DNA of 41,222 nt from an uncultured Pelagibacteraceae bacterium (GCA_902568855.1 CACFSB010000003.1:1-41222), one strand, 5' to 3'. Numbered from the stretch's first letter, positions 22,154 through 32,850 are shown. The notes: generated from the sequence alone by a model not told the origin. Translations and numbers: made by a program.

Positions 22154-23240
22154 TTTTGCACCTATAGAAACAATAATAAATGTCGCTAAAAAAGGAGGTA
22201 TGTTCATATTGGTTGATGATGAAAAAAGAGAAAACGAGGGTGATTTGGTGATTTCATCATCAGACTCTACCGCAAAAAATATTAATTTTATGGCAAAACA
22301 TGGTCGTGGTTTAATTTGTTTAGCACTGGACAGTTTACAAGCTAAAAGATTAAATCTATCTTTAATGTCTCCAGTAAATCAATCTAGAAATAAAACAGCT
22401 TTTACAATTTCTATAGAAGCAAAGAAGGGGATTACAACAGGTATATCGGCTAAAGATAGAGCTAAAACAATTAAGATCGCATCAAAAAAAAATGTTAATA
22501 AAAAAGATATAGTATCTCCTGGTCACATTTTTCCAATAATTGCTAAAGATGGAGGTGTTCTAGTAAGAGCAGGTCATACAGAAGCCTCTGTTGATATATC
22601 AAAATTAGCAAAAAAAAATAATTCAGCAGTTATTTGTGAAATTATGAATGAAAATGGTACAATGGCTAAAGGCCAAGATCTATTTGATTTCGCAGAAAAA
22701 CATAAACTTAAAATTGGAAAAATAGAAGATTTAATTGCTTACAGATTAAAAAAAGAAAAATTAATAAGATTAAAAAAACAAAGCCAAATCAATTTTAAAA
22801 AACAAAAATATAAAATTAGAATTTATGAGAATTTATTAGATGGCGCAGAACATTTTGCACTTATCAAAGGTAAAATTAGAAGAGGTATTACTCCAAGAGT
22901 AAGAGTCATTTCATCTAATATTGTACAAAATTATCTAATAAATCAAAAATTACCAAATTCATTTAATAAAACATTAAATTATTTTAAGAAATATCAAAAT
23001 TGTGTTTTAGTATTTATAAAAGACTCAAACTTGAGATCGGTGACACAAACATTAAGAAGGTATAACAATAGAGATTTTATAAAAAAAGGAAATGATAAAT
23101 CAATCAAAAATTATGGTATTGGTGCTCAAATAATAAAAGATCTTAAAATTAAAAATATGATATTAATAACTAGATCATTAAAAAAAGTTATTGGTTTAGA
23201 TGGTTACGGTATTAAAATCACAAAACAAGAATTGATATAA
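22140..23240 (+). CDS. ribB: 3,4-dihydroxy-2-butanone-4-phosphate synthase with degenerate GTP cyclohydrolase II-like domain
   Basis: VDDEKRENEGDLV, FMAKHGRGLICLA, RAGHTEASVDI, CEIMNENGTMAK; C-terminal YGIGAQII..GLDGYGI. Confidence 0.93.
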   Translation: MKKNNFAPIETIINVAKKGGMFILVDDEKRENEGDLVISSSDSTAKNINFMAKHGRGLICLALDSLQAKRLNLSLMSPVNQSRNKTAFTISIEAKKGITTGISAKDRAKTIKIASKKNVNKKDIVSPGHIFPIIAKDGGVLVRAGHTEASVDISKLAKKNNSAVICEIMNENGTMAKGQDLFDFAEKHKLKIGKIEDLIAYRLKKEKLIRLKKQSQINFKKQKYKIRIYENLLDGAEHFALIKGKIRRGITPRVRVISSNIVQNYLINQKLPNSFNKTLNYFKKYQNCVLVFIKDSNLRSVTQTLRRYNNRDFIKKGNDKSIKNYGIGAQIIKDLKIKNMILITRSLKKVIGLDGYGIKITKQELI

Positions 23241-23629
23241 TGAAAAAAAAGTTTTTAATTGTTTTAGCAAATTATTATAAAGACATAAGTGGTGGATTAC
23301 TAAAAAGTGCTTTGAGAAATATCCCTAAATCAGGCCAAGTAAAAGTTATTAAAGTTCCTGGTGTTTTTGAAATTCCTGTAACAATTTCGAAAAATATAAA
23401 AAAGTTTGATGCTTTTTTGGCTTTAGGTTGTGTTATTAAAGGTGAAACACCTCATTTTGATTTTATTTCTCAAGCATCTACAAATGCGATAATGGAACTA
23501 TCAATTGTAAAAAAAAAACCTATTGGTAATGGTATTATTACATGCTTAAATATGAAACAGGCTAGGGCTAGAAAAAACAAAGGTGCCGAGGCAGCTATTG
23601 CGGTTGTCTCAATTTTAACGCAGAAATGA
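23240..23629 (+). CDS. ribH: 6,7-dimethyl-8-ribityllumazine synthase
   Basis: VPGVFEIPVT; ALGCVIKGETPHFDFIS; PIGNGIITCLN. Confidence 0.94.
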   Translation: MKKKFLIVLANYYKDISGGLLKSALRNIPKSGQVKVIKVPGVFEIPVTISKNIKKFDAFLALGCVIKGETPHFDFISQASTNAIMELSIVKKKPIGNGIITCLNMKQARARKNKGAEAAIAVVSILTQK

Positions 23630-24030
23630 GAAATATCTTTAAGCCAAAAAATAATCCTAGAGTAATCATTATTCAAAAACTTTATGGGAAATTTTATAAT
23701 GAGGATGATGAATTACAATTCCCTAAACATAGATTTAAGAAATTTATCAAAGATATTGTAACAGGCACTATTGAAAGAAATGATCTAATTCTTGAAGAGT
23801 TAAACACCAAATTAGGTGATAAATTTGTTTTTACAAAATTAGATAAAATATTTCAAATTATTCTTAAAGCTGCAACTTATGAATTTATGTATAAACCAAA
23901 TTTATCAATCAATATTATTATTAAAGAATATTTGAATTCCTCTAATTTTTTTCTTCAAGACTCCCAAACAAAATATCTAAATGCTTTACTAGATGATTTA
24001 GGAAAAAAACTAAGATCTAAAAATGCATGA
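23626..24030 (+). CDS. nusB: Transcription antitermination protein NusB
   Basis: ILKAATYEFMYKPNLSINIIIKEYLNSSNFF..DSQTKYLNALLDDLGK. Confidence 0.8.
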   Translation: MRNIFKPKNNPRVIIIQKLYGKFYNEDDELQFPKHRFKKFIKDIVTGTIERNDLILEELNTKLGDKFVFTKLDKIFQIILKAATYEFMYKPNLSINIIIKEYLNSSNFFLQDSQTKYLNALLDDLGKKLRSKNA

Positions 24031-24982
24031 ATTTGAATTAGTTGATAATTTTTTTAAAATTTTATCTAAGCATAATAAGGCTGCTTTGGGTTTAAATGAT
24101 GATGTTTTTTTTGATAAAAAAAAAGGAACAGTAATATCTGTTGATACATATAATATCAAATCACATTTTTTAGATTTTAAATATCCAGACCTCATAATAA
24201 AAAAGATTTTAAGATCTTCTATCTCTGATTTAATTTGTAAGGGTGTTGAACCTAAGTATTACTTTATTTCAGGCTCAGGCAATAAAAAAGATTTTACAAA
24301 AAAAAATTTATATAAAATATCGAGGTCACTTAAAAAAGAACAACAAAAATATAATTTAAGTCTATGTGGAGGAGATACAACATTTTCTAATAAATTGAGT
24401 TTTACTATTGTATCATTAGGTTATTCCAAAAGTATACTGTATAGAAATAAGGCTAAATTAAATGATGATATTTACGTTACAGGTAATTTAGGTGATAGTT
24501 TTGTTGGTCTTCAGATCCTAAAAGGTAAACTAAAAGTAAATACCAAAATGTCTAAATTTTTTATTCAGAAATATTATCAACCTGACTTACAATTGAAATT
24601 AGCAAAAACTCTTAATAATTTTGCTAATACGTCAATTGATATTTCGGATGGCCTCATTGATGATTTAAAAAAAATGATTAATAAACAAAATTTTTCTTTT
24701 CAACTTAGTGAAAAGTCAATTCCTATATCAAAGTTTTTAGTGAAATTAATAAATATCAAGAAATTAAGAAAATTAGATGTAACTTCAAAAGGTGACGATT
24801 ATCAGATACTCTTTACTGCTAACGTTAATAAAGCAAGAATCATTAAAAAAATTTCTAAAATTACAGGTATAAAAATTACAAAAATTGGTAAAATTATATC
24901 CGGTAAAAATGTGTCTAGAATTTTAAATGAAAAAGGTAAGCAAATATTGGCAAAAAACAAAGGTTATGTTCATCGATTTTGA
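24023..24982 (+). CDS. thiL: Thiamine-monophosphate kinase
   Basis: LGLNDDVFF, VSVDTYN, LCGGDTT, DISDGLIDDL. Confidence 0.93.
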   Translation: MHEFELVDNFFKILSKHNKAALGLNDDVFFDKKKGTVISVDTYNIKSHFLDFKYPDLIIKKILRSSISDLICKGVEPKYYFISGSGNKKDFTKKNLYKISRSLKKEQQKYNLSLCGGDTTFSNKLSFTIVSLGYSKSILYRNKAKLNDDIYVTGNLGDSFVGLQILKGKLKVNTKMSKFFIQKYYQPDLQLKLAKTLNNFANTSIDISDGLIDDLKKMINKQNFSFQLSEKSIPISKFLVKLINIKKLRKLDVTSKGDDYQILFTANVNKARIIKKISKITGIKITKIGKIISGKNVSRILNEKGKQILAKNKGYVHRF

Positions 24983-25060
24983 AAGTTAATCATTGTCTTT
25001 TTCAGCTTTTTTTGTATTGTCCGGGCTTAAAAAATTAACAACAAACAACTTAAGGTTTAT

Positions 25061-27166
25061 ATGAACTCAACAGTGGAAACGATTTTATTATACACAATTG
25101 GAGCAGGTTTATTATCTATTATTTACGGATTTTTAACTGGAAAAAATATTCTTAATACAAGTTCTGGTAACGCAAAGATGCAAGATATTGCATCTGCTAT
25201 TCAAATTGGTGCGAAAGCATACTTAGCAAGGCAATATAAAACTATTGCTATTGTTGGTGTAGTTGTTTTAGTTGTTGTTAGTATTGCATTTAGTCCTTTG
25301 GTTGGTTTAGGTTATTTAATTGGAGCAGCCTTATCAGGTATTGCTGGTTATGTTGGTATGTTAGTTTCTGTAGAAGCAAATGTAAGAACTGCTGAAGCAT
25401 CAAGAAAGGGATTAGCTCAAGGTCTTTCTGTAGCATTTAAATCGGGTGCTGTCACTGGAATGTTGGTAGCCGGTTTAGCATTATTGGCTATAGCAGTTTA
25501 TTATTATTTGTTAATTAAATTTGATATTGAGGAAAGAGAAATTGTAAACGCTCTTGTTGCGCTTGGTTTTGGAGCTTCTTTGATATCTATATTTGCACGA
25601 TTAGGTGGTGGAATTTTTACAAAAGGTGCTGATGTTGGAGCTGATTTAGTAGGAAAAGTCGAGGCAGGTATACCGGAGGATGATCCAAGAAATCCAGCAG
25701 TAATAGCAGATAATGTTGGAGATAATGTTGGCGATTGTGCTGGGATGGCTGCAGATTTATTTGAAACTTATGCTGTTACCATTGTTGCAACAATGGTTTT
25801 GTCTTCAATTTTTTTTGTTGGAGATTTAAATATGATGATTTATCCTCTAACTATCGGTGCGGCATGTTTAATAACATCAATTATTGGAACATTTTTTGTA
25901 AAGCTTGGAAGCACTAATAATGTAATGAATGCTCTATATAAGGGTTTTGTTGTATCAGCTGTAGCCTCTTTGTTTATACTTTGGCCAGTAACAGATTATG
26001 TTATAGGCTTTGCAAATGAATATACTATAAATGATAAAACTTTTAACGGAAAAGATCTTTATTATTGTGGAGTAATCGGTCTTCTAATCACAGGTTTATT
26101 AATTTGGATAACAGAATATTACACTGGAACAGGTTATAGACCTGTCAAATCTGTTGCTTTATCATCAACAACTGGACATGGAACTAATGTGATCCAAGGA
26201 CTAGCTGTATCCATGGAGGCAACTGCAATCCCAGCATTGATAATTGTCGCCGGAATCTTAGTAACTAATTCAATTGCAGGTCTTTTTGGAATTGCTATTG
26301 CAGTCACTACGATGTTGGCCTTAGCAGGCATGGTTGTTGCTCTAGACGCATACGGTCCTGTAACAGATAATGCTGGTGGTATAGCTGAAATGTCAAATTT
26401 AAATAAAAAAGTCAGAAAAACAACTGATGCTTTAGATGCTGTTGGTAATACAACTAAAGCAGTCACTAAGGGATATGCAATTGGTTCAGCTGGCTTAGGT
26501 GCTTTAGTTTTATTTGCAGCTTATACTGAAGATATTAAACATTTTTCAAAAGAAGCGGGATCAGCTTTAGAAGGTATTGTAGTTACTTTTGATTTATCAA
26601 ACCCTTATGTTGTTGTGGGGTTATTAATTGGTGGAATGTTACCTTATTTATTCGGTTCAATGGGAATGCAAGCAGTAGGTAGAGCAGGAGGTGCTGTAGT
26701 TGTTGAGGTGAGAAGACAATTTAAAAAATATCCTGGTATTATGAAAAGGAAACAAAAACCAGATTATGCTAAGTTAGTTGACCTTTTAACAGTCGCAGCG
26801 ATTAAAGAAATGATTATCCCATCATTATTGCCTGTACTTTCACCTGTGGTATTATATTTCATAATTCTTTCTATAGGTGGTCAAGTTGCTGCACTTGCTT
26901 CTGTCGGAGCTATGTTGTTAGGAGTAATTATAACAGGACTTTTTGTTGCAGTTTCAATGACTGCCGGAGGTGGTGCATGGGATAATGCAAAAAAATATAT
27001 AGAAGATGGAAATCACGGTGGTAAAGGATCAGAGGCTCACAAAGCAGCTGTAACAGGTGATACTGTCGGAGATCCTTACAAAGACACAGCAGGTCCAGCT
27101 GTAAATCCTATGATTAAAATCACAAACATAGTAGCATTATTACTATTAGCTGTTATAGCTGGTTAA
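25061..27166 (+). CDS. hppA: Membrane-bound H+-translocating pyrophosphatase, K+-independent type
   Basis: [61 protein letters not shown] (K at the K+-determinant site); [18 protein letters not shown]. Confidence 0.97.
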   Translation: MNSTVETILLYTIGAGLLSIIYGFLTGKNILNTSSGNAKMQDIASAIQIGAKAYLARQYKTIAIVGVVVLVVVSIAFSPLVGLGYLIGAALSGIAGYVGMLVSVEANVRTAEASRKGLAQGLSVAFKSGAVTGMLVAGLALLAIAVYYYLLIKFDIEEREIVNALVALGFGASLISIFARLGGGIFTKGADVGADLVGKVEAGIPEDDPRNPAVIADNVGDNVGDCAGMAADLFETYAVTIVATMVLSSIFFVGDLNMMIYPLTIGAACLITSIIGTFFVKLGSTNNVMNALYKGFVVSAVASLFILWPVTDYVIGFANEYTINDKTFNGKDLYYCGVIGLLITGLLIWITEYYTGTGYRPVKSVALSSTTGHGTNVIQGLAVSMEATAIPALIIVAGILVTNSIAGLFGIAIAVTTMLALAGMVVALDAYGPVTDNAGGIAEMSNLNKKVRKTTDALDAVGNTTKAVTKGYAIGSAGLGALVLFAAYTEDIKHFSKEAGSALEGIVVTFDLSNPYVVVGLLIGGMLPYLFGSMGMQAVGRAGGAVVVEVRRQFKKYPGIMKRKQKPDYAKLVDLLTVAAIKEMIIPSLLPVLSPVVLYFIILSIGGQVAALASVGAMLLGVIITGLFVAVSMTAGGGAWDNAKKYIEDGNHGGKGSEAHKAAVTGDTVGDPYKDTAGPAVNPMIKITNIVALLLLAVIAG

Positions 27167-27167
27167 A

Positions 27168-27638
27168 TTATTTGCCTGTTATAGACCCTCTTTTTTTTCC
27201 AAGAGGGTCATTAATCTTAGTTCTTACACCTGATAAAGTTTTGTAAATAAAAGATTGTTTTCCAATATCTACATCAGTCACTTTTTTGGAGAATTTCATT
27301 TTATTAATGTCCTCTTTATTAAAAATTTTTTTACTTACCAATATGCCTCTATTATTTACTTCTAACAACAAAACATTATTAGCAATTAGTTTTTTTTTTC
27401 CAAGCTTATGCAACTTTGAATTTGATGTTTTTCTTTCTAGATAAACTAATATTTTGTTATCAAAATAACTTGTTGACGAAGGTGGACCTAGTAATTTATT
27501 TATTTCATTGATATTAGATTTATTAATAAATAATTCGTTACTTTTAATTTCTAGATTATGTATCCCATGGTGATTTACAATTTTATTTAATTTACAACTA
27601 GACAAAAAAATTGCTAAAATAATTAAAATAATTTTCAT
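27168..27638 (-). CDS. BamE/SmpA/OmlA-like outer membrane assembly lipoprotein
   Basis: Lipoprotein signal (ILAIFLSSC); INEINKLLGPPSSTSYFDNKILVYLERK pattern; next to the bc1 chaperone gene. Confidence 0.7.
   Translation of the reverse strand: MKIILIILAIFLSSCKLNKIVNHHGIHNLEIKSNELFINKSNINEINKLLGPPSSTSYFDNKILVYLERKTSNSKLHKLGKKKLIANNVLLLEVNNRGILVSKKIFNKEDINKMKFSKKVTDVDIGKQSFIYKTLSGVRTKINDPLGKKRGSITGK
27184..27209. terminator. Perfect 9-bp stem hairpin at the hppA/bamE-like convergent junction (possible terminator)
   Basis: GACCCTCTT-TTTTTTCC-AAGAGGGTC. Confidence 0.45.
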
Positions 27639-27641
27639 GTA

Positions 27642-28103
27642 ATGAATTATATATATCTTTATAATAAATTAATTAAATTAACTACAAATAAAACTCTTTA
27701 TAAAAGCCTTGATAAACAAGATAGTTTTAATGATAGACTGCTTGTTTTTTTATTTCATTTTGCTTTTTTTCTAAAAGTATTCAAATCTGAAGAAAATGAA
27801 AAAAAATTGCAAGAAATATATGATTTTAATTTCAGACAACTAGAATTAAGTATAAGAGAAATTGGATATGGTGATCAATCTATTAATAAAAAAATGAAAG
27901 ATTATATTAATGTTTTTCATGCAATTGTTTCTGACCTCCATTTTTGGGATAATTTAGAAGATATTAAAAAGAGAGAAATTATATCTAAATTTTTGGAAAA
28001 TTTTAAAAATATTGAGGAATTAGTTGATTATTTCGACAATTATCATTTAAATTTATCAAAAAATACTTTGAATTCTTATTTAAAAAGTGTAATTAACCCG
28101 TAA
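27642..28103 (+). CDS. Ubiquinol-cytochrome c chaperone family protein
   Basis: [33 protein letters not shown] matches the family's LE..mREiG.GD..V.kkmk. Confidence 0.8.
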   Translation: MNYIYLYNKLIKLTTNKTLYKSLDKQDSFNDRLLVFLFHFAFFLKVFKSEENEKKLQEIYDFNFRQLELSIREIGYGDQSINKKMKDYINVFHAIVSDLHFWDNLEDIKKREIISKFLENFKNIEELVDYFDNYHLNLSKNTLNSYLKSVINP

Positions 28104-28105
28104 TT

Positions 28106-28288
28106 ATGGCAGTTCCAAAACGTAAACAAACTCCTTCAAGGACCGGAATGAGAAGAGCTAAAAATATGAAATTTTCGGCTAAAAATGTTGTTGAAGATAA
28201 AAAATCAGGTGAGTATAGACTATCTCACCATTTAGATTTGAAAACTGGCATGTATAAAGGCCGTCAAGTTATAGACCCCAAAGATTAA
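28106..28288 (+). CDS. rpmF: 50S ribosomal protein L32
   Basis: [18 protein letters not shown].. Confidence 0.96.
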   Translation: MAVPKRKQTPSRTGMRRAKNMKFSAKNVVEDKKSGEYRLSHHLDLKTGMYKGRQVIDPKD

Positions 28289-28306
28289 ATAATTTAATAT
28301 TAAGTA

Positions 28307-29308
28307 ATGGCTGATTTGATAAAAATTGCAGTTGATGCAATGGGTGGAGATAATTCTCCAAAAAAAATTGTTGATGGCATTATTCACAATCACAAAAATA
28401 ATAAAAGAAATTTTTTCAAAATTTTTGGTGATAAAAATAAGATTATTTCTTTGATTAAAGGTGAAATTGACAGTCAGAATTATGAGATAATCCATACAGA
28501 AAATTTTGTTTTGAGCACAGATAGTCCTTTAGAGGCAGCAAAAAAAGGCAAAGATACAAGTATGTGGTTAGCGATAGAAAGTGTTAAAAAAAAAGAAGCA
28601 GATATAGTTATTTCTGCAGGTAATACTGGAGCCTTATTAGTAATTGCAAAGTTAAATCTTAAGATGATCCAAGACATTGATAAACCTGCATTATCAGCTT
28701 TATGGCCTAATAAGAATGGAATGAGTGTTGTATTAGATTTAGGTGCTAATATTGAATGCAGTTCTAAAAATCTATTTGACTTTTCAATTATGGGTGCATC
28801 TCTTTATACATCTTTATACCCAAATAAAAAACCAAACATTGGTTTATTAAATATAGGTTCAGAAGAACTTAAAGGAAATGAAATTATCAAAGAAACATTC
28901 AAAATAATGAGTAATAAAAAATCAGAAAATTATGATTTTGCCGGATATATTGAAGGTAATCAAATTATGGATGGCAAAATAAATGTAATAATTTCTGACG
29001 GATTCACAGGAAATATAGCTTTAAAGACAGCAGAGGGAACTGCAAATTTTATTGTTAAAGAGTTAAAAAAAGCAATGACTGGTTCGTTAATGGGAAAAAT
29101 TTCTTCCTTATTGAATTATTATAATTTAAAAAAATTTAAAAACAGATTAGATCCTAGACTATATAACGGAGCAATTTTTTTAGGTTTAGATTCACCAGTT
29201 GTGAAAAGTCATGGTGGCACAGATTTTATAGGTTTTTCAAATTCCTTAGATGTTTGCAATAAAATTGTAAAAGGAAATTTGATAGAAAAAATAAAGTTGA
29301 ATATTTAG
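28307..29308 (+). CDS. plsX: Phosphate acyltransferase PlsX
   Basis: IAVDAMGGDNSP; SAGNTGALLVIA; SDGFTGNIALKTAEG. Confidence 0.96.
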   Translation: MADLIKIAVDAMGGDNSPKKIVDGIIHNHKNNKRNFFKIFGDKNKIISLIKGEIDSQNYEIIHTENFVLSTDSPLEAAKKGKDTSMWLAIESVKKKEADIVISAGNTGALLVIAKLNLKMIQDIDKPALSALWPNKNGMSVVLDLGANIECSSKNLFDFSIMGASLYTSLYPNKKPNIGLLNIGSEELKGNEIIKETFKIMSNKKSENYDFAGYIEGNQIMDGKINVIISDGFTGNIALKTAEGTANFIVKELKKAMTGSLMGKISSLLNYYNLKKFKNRLDPRLYNGAIFLGLDSPVVKSHGGTDFIGFSNSLDVCNKIVKGNLIEKIKLNI

Positions 29309-29310
29309 AA

Positions 29311-29610
29311 ATGAGAATAAATTTAACTAAAAAAGACCTAATCAACCAAATTTATATGCAATTAGGTTTTTCCAAACTTGTAACTGAAAATCTTATTAAT
29401 GATTTTCTCTCAACAGTGATACTTAGCTTAAAAGAAGAGAAAAAACTTAAATTATCAAGATTTGGAACTTTTTCCATAAGAAGAAAAAAATCAAGAGTTG
29501 GTAGAAATCCTAAAACGAGAGAATCCAAAGTTATTTCAAGTAGAGACGTTGTCTTATTTAAACCTTCAAAAGAATTTAAGGAATTTATTAATAATAAAAA
29601 TGACAGATAA
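29311..29610 (+). CDS. ihfA: Integration host factor alpha-like (HU/IHF family)
   Basis: LTKKDLINQIYMQLGFSK..KLSRFGTFSIRRKKSRVGRNPKT. Confidence 0.92.
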   Translation: MRINLTKKDLINQIYMQLGFSKLVTENLINDFLSTVILSLKEEKKLKLSRFGTFSIRRKKSRVGRNPKTRESKVISSRDVVLFKPSKEFKEFINNKNDR

Positions 29611-29983
29611 ATCTGAGAATGCTTATAAAACTATAGGAGAAGTAGCTAAAATTTTACAATTAAAGTCAAAAAATAAGGGAGTTTTTTCAACTCACACCAT
29701 TCGATTTTGGGAAACACAGTTCAAGCAAGTTAAACCAAAATTACTAAATTCTAATAGAAGATATTATGATCAGAAAACTATCAATATTCTAAAAAAAATA
29801 AAATTTCTCCTTAAAGACCAAGGCATGACCATCAATGGAGTTAAAAAAATCTTAAATAATCCAATTTATAATGATACTTTTAATCTTGACGAAATTTCAA
29901 ATAATTCTATAAGACAAGAAAATTTTAAAAATAAAGTTTTAAAAATTTCTAAGATTGTTAAAAATTTAAAAAATTATAAATAA
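29600..29983 (+). CDS. MerR family transcriptional regulator
   Basis: YKTIGEVAKIL...THTIRFWETQFKQVKPKLLNSNRRYYDQKTINILKKIKFLLKDQGMTINGVKKIL; start taken at ATG 29600. Confidence 0.9.
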   Translation: MTDKSENAYKTIGEVAKILQLKSKNKGVFSTHTIRFWETQFKQVKPKLLNSNRRYYDQKTINILKKIKFLLKDQGMTINGVKKILNNPIYNDTFNLDEISNNSIRQENFKNKVLKISKIVKNLKNYK

Positions 29984-30174
29984 TGGCAAAAAAAACACAC
30001 GTAAAAGTTAGATTAGTTCCTGAAAGTAAACCAGATAGCTCATTTTTTTATTACGTAAAAAAACCTGCAGGTGGTGAAAAAGCAAAAGTTAAACTTTCGG
30101 CGCGTAAATACAATCCAAGCACTAGAAAACATGAAGTTTTTGTTGAAAAAAAACTTCCACCTCACAGTAAATAA
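29983..30174 (+). CDS. rpmG: 50S ribosomal protein L33
   Basis: KKTHVKVRLVPESK...YYVKKPAGG..KLSARKYNPSTRKHEVFVEKKL. Confidence 0.92.
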   Translation: MAKKTHVKVRLVPESKPDSSFFYYVKKPAGGEKAKVKLSARKYNPSTRKHEVFVEKKLPPHSK

Positions 30175-30465
30175 TTATTTTTTTTTAAAATTTCTTCTTT
30201 CGTAATCAATATATGACCAAATCATATTTTTCCATATTCGATTGGTAATTTTAGGGTCTATTTTATTTGCAATAGATTTTTTTCTTATATTTTTTAAAAT
30301 TATTTTTATTCTTTTATTGTCAACTATTTCTTTTTTTTTATTCTTTAGTTCTAAAACATGATTTACAAGTTTAGTTCTTTGTTTTATTAATTTAATTAAT
30401 GAATTATCTAATTTGTCTAACTTCAATCTTATTTTATTAAGTTTTTTTCTTTTTAAAGGCGACAT
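30175..30465 (-). CDS. Chorismate mutase (AroQ class)
   Basis: LDKLDNSLIKLIKQRTKLVNHVLELK..; WKNMIWSYIDYE. Confidence 0.8.
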   Translation of the reverse strand: MSPLKRKKLNKIRLKLDKLDNSLIKLIKQRTKLVNHVLELKNKKKEIVDNKRIKIILKNIRKKSIANKIDPKITNRIWKNMIWSYIDYERRNFKKK

Positions 30466-30508
30466 TTATATATTTGGATAATGTGAAAATTATTATATTT
30501 ATGCCCAC

Positions 30509-31525
30509 ATGTATACAACAAATACAAAAATAAATACTCAGTTATCAACTTGGTTAATTATGATGTTTTGGATTATATCTTTTATGATAATAGTTGGTGG
30601 TTTAACAAGGCTTACCGACTCAGGGCTTTCAATAACTGAATGGGAATTATTCTCTGGTTTTTTTCCTCCTATTAATCAAAACGATTGGATTGTTTATTTT
30701 AATCTTTACAAACAAATTCCTGAATTTAAGTTACAAAACTACAATATGACTTTAAATGAGTTTAAAGTTATTTTTTGGTGGGAATGGGCCCACAGATTTC
30801 TTGGAAGACTGATTGGTCTTGGATACTTAATACCACTAATTTATTTTTCTTTTAAGATTAAGTTTACTAAACTGTTAAATCTCTATTTCATTTTTTTTCT
30901 CATATGCTTTCAAGGTTTCATTGGTTGGTATATGGTTAGTAGTGGATTAGTTAATAGAGTAGATGTAAGTCACTTTAGGCTATCTTTACATTTAGTTATT
31001 GCTTTTTTTATTTTATCTTTAATATATTGGAATTATCTAAAAATTAATGCATCAAGAAATACAACAAATAAACTAAATACAATTATTCCTTTATTATTCC
31101 TAATCCTAATTTTTTTACAAATTTCAATTGGTGCCTTTGTTTCTGGTATGGATGCAGGAAAAATTTATAATTCATGGCCTTTAATGGGTAGTTCATATTT
31201 TCCTGATGATAATAATTTTAATAATCTATTTAAAGTTTCGGCTCTAAGTGATCCCTCATTAGTACAATTTGTTCATCGTAATTTAGCTTACTTGATAGGA
31301 ATTTTTTATATTTTAATTTTCTATAAGATTTACAGAGACAAGATGCATGATTTATATAAATCCATTAATTATTTGGGAATATTTATAATTCTTCAGATTA
31401 TTTTAGGTATTTTCACAGTCTTATATGGTGCACAGATTTATGTTGCATCTTTGCACCAAATAAGTTCAATTTTTTTAGTTAGCTCAAGTATTTATTTTTT
31501 TTATTTAAATACAAAATTTAACTAA
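30509..31525 (+). CDS. ctaA: Heme A synthase (COX15/CtaA)
   Basis: VVGGLTRLTDSGLSITEW; EFKVIFWWEWAHRFLGRLIGL; GAFVSGMDAGKIYNSWPLM; QFVHRNLAY. Confidence 0.95.
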   Translation: MYTTNTKINTQLSTWLIMMFWIISFMIIVGGLTRLTDSGLSITEWELFSGFFPPINQNDWIVYFNLYKQIPEFKLQNYNMTLNEFKVIFWWEWAHRFLGRLIGLGYLIPLIYFSFKIKFTKLLNLYFIFFLICFQGFIGWYMVSSGLVNRVDVSHFRLSLHLVIAFFILSLIYWNYLKINASRNTTNKLNTIIPLLFLILIFLQISIGAFVSGMDAGKIYNSWPLMGSSYFPDDNNFNNLFKVSALSDPSLVQFVHRNLAYLIGIFYILIFYKIYRDKMHDLYKSINYLGIFIILQIILGIFTVLYGAQIYVASLHQISSIFLVSSSIYFFYLNTKFN

Positions 31526-32846
31526 CAGCTTTTAAACTTCCTTTCGATGACTTATTTAAAGCTTGATCTAAATCATCAATAATATCATCAATGTGCTCAA
31601 TACCTATACAAAGTCTTACATAACTCTGGGTCACACCTGATGCTGCTAACTCTTTTTCGTTTAATTGACTATGAGTAGTGCTAGCAGGGTGTATAGCTAA
31701 ACTTCTTGCATCACCGATGTTTGCTACATGATAGAACATTTTTAAAGACTCAATAAATTTTTTTCCAGCTTCAATACCTCCTTTAAGTTCAATACCAACC
31801 ATTGGTCCATTCCCACCTTTAAGATATTGTTTAGCTCTATCAGCAATTATCTTTTCATGTTGAGTTGAATATATAACTTTAGTAACTTCTTTGTGTTTTT
31901 TTAAGAAATTAACTACCTTTTCAGCATTTTCACAATGTTGCTTCATTCTTAGAGCTACTGTTTCAAGACCTTGGATTATTGCAAAAGCGTTATCTGGAGC
32001 TAAAGCTGAACCTAAATCTCTTAGTAAACAAACTCTAGCTCTTACTGCAAAAGGTACATTGGCTCCAGTTAATTCTGGTACAGCTTTTCCCCAAACTACA
32101 CCTCCATAACTTGCATCTGGCTCATTAAATAAAGGTTGTCTTTTAGGATCTGCAGTCCAGTCAAAGTTACCACTATCAACTATGCTCCCAGCAACAGCAG
32201 TTCCATGTCCACCAATATATTTTGTTAATGAATGTATTACAACGGCCGCTCCATGCTCTATTGGTTTACATATCACTGGCGCAGCAGTATTATCCATTAT
32301 TAGTGGAATATTGTATTTTCTTCCAATATCAGAAACCTCTTTGATAGGGAAAACTCTCAAATATGGATTAGGTAATGTTTCACCATAAAAAGCTCTGGTC
32401 TTATTGTCTATTGCCTTTTCAAAGTTTTTAGGATCACTTGGATCAGCGTATCTTATCTCTATTCCAAGTTTACTCAATGTATGTGTAAATAATGAAACTG
32501 TTCCACCATAAAGATCAGTGGAACTAACAATATTATCACCTGATTGAGCGACATTTAAAACAGCAAAACTTGAAGCTGTTTGTCCAGATGAAACTGTTAC
32601 ACAAGATAATCCACCTTCCAATGCTGCAATTCTTTTTTCTAAAACATCATTAGTAGGATTCATAATTCTAGTATAGATATTTCCAAATTCCTTTAATGCG
32701 AATAAATTTGCTGCATGTTCAGTACTTTGAAATTGATACGATGTTGTTCTATATATTGGTACAGCAACAGCATTAGTTGCTGGGTCACTTCTGTAATCAC
32801 CACCATGTATGGCAATGGTTTCAGGATTATTTCTTTTTTTACTCAT
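31518..32846 (-). CDS. metY: O-acetylhomoserine aminocarboxypropyltransferase (sulfhydrylase)
   Basis: ETIAIHGGDYRSDPATNAVAVPIYRTTSYQF; VIHSLTKYIGGHGTAVAGSIVDSG. Confidence 0.94.
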   Translation of the reverse strand: MSKKRNNPETIAIHGGDYRSDPATNAVAVPIYRTTSYQFQSTEHAANLFALKEFGNIYTRIMNPTNDVLEKRIAALEGGLSCVTVSSGQTASSFAVLNVAQSGDNIVSSTDLYGGTVSLFTHTLSKLGIEIRYADPSDPKNFEKAIDNKTRAFYGETLPNPYLRVFPIKEVSDIGRKYNIPLIMDNTAAPVICKPIEHGAAVVIHSLTKYIGGHGTAVAGSIVDSGNFDWTADPKRQPLFNEPDASYGGVVWGKAVPELTGANVPFAVRARVCLLRDLGSALAPDNAFAIIQGLETVALRMKQHCENAEKVVNFLKKHKEVTKVIYSTQHEKIIADRAKQYLKGGNGPMVGIELKGGIEAGKKFIESLKMFYHVANIGDARSLAIHPASTTHSQLNEKELAASGVTQSYVRLCIGIEHIDDIIDDLDQALNKSSKGSLKAVS

Positions 32847-32850
32847 ATTA

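Noticed and set aside
26134-26466. 110-aa ORF antisense to hppA
   Set aside because: Lies entirely within the strongly conserved hppA coding region; shadow ORF.
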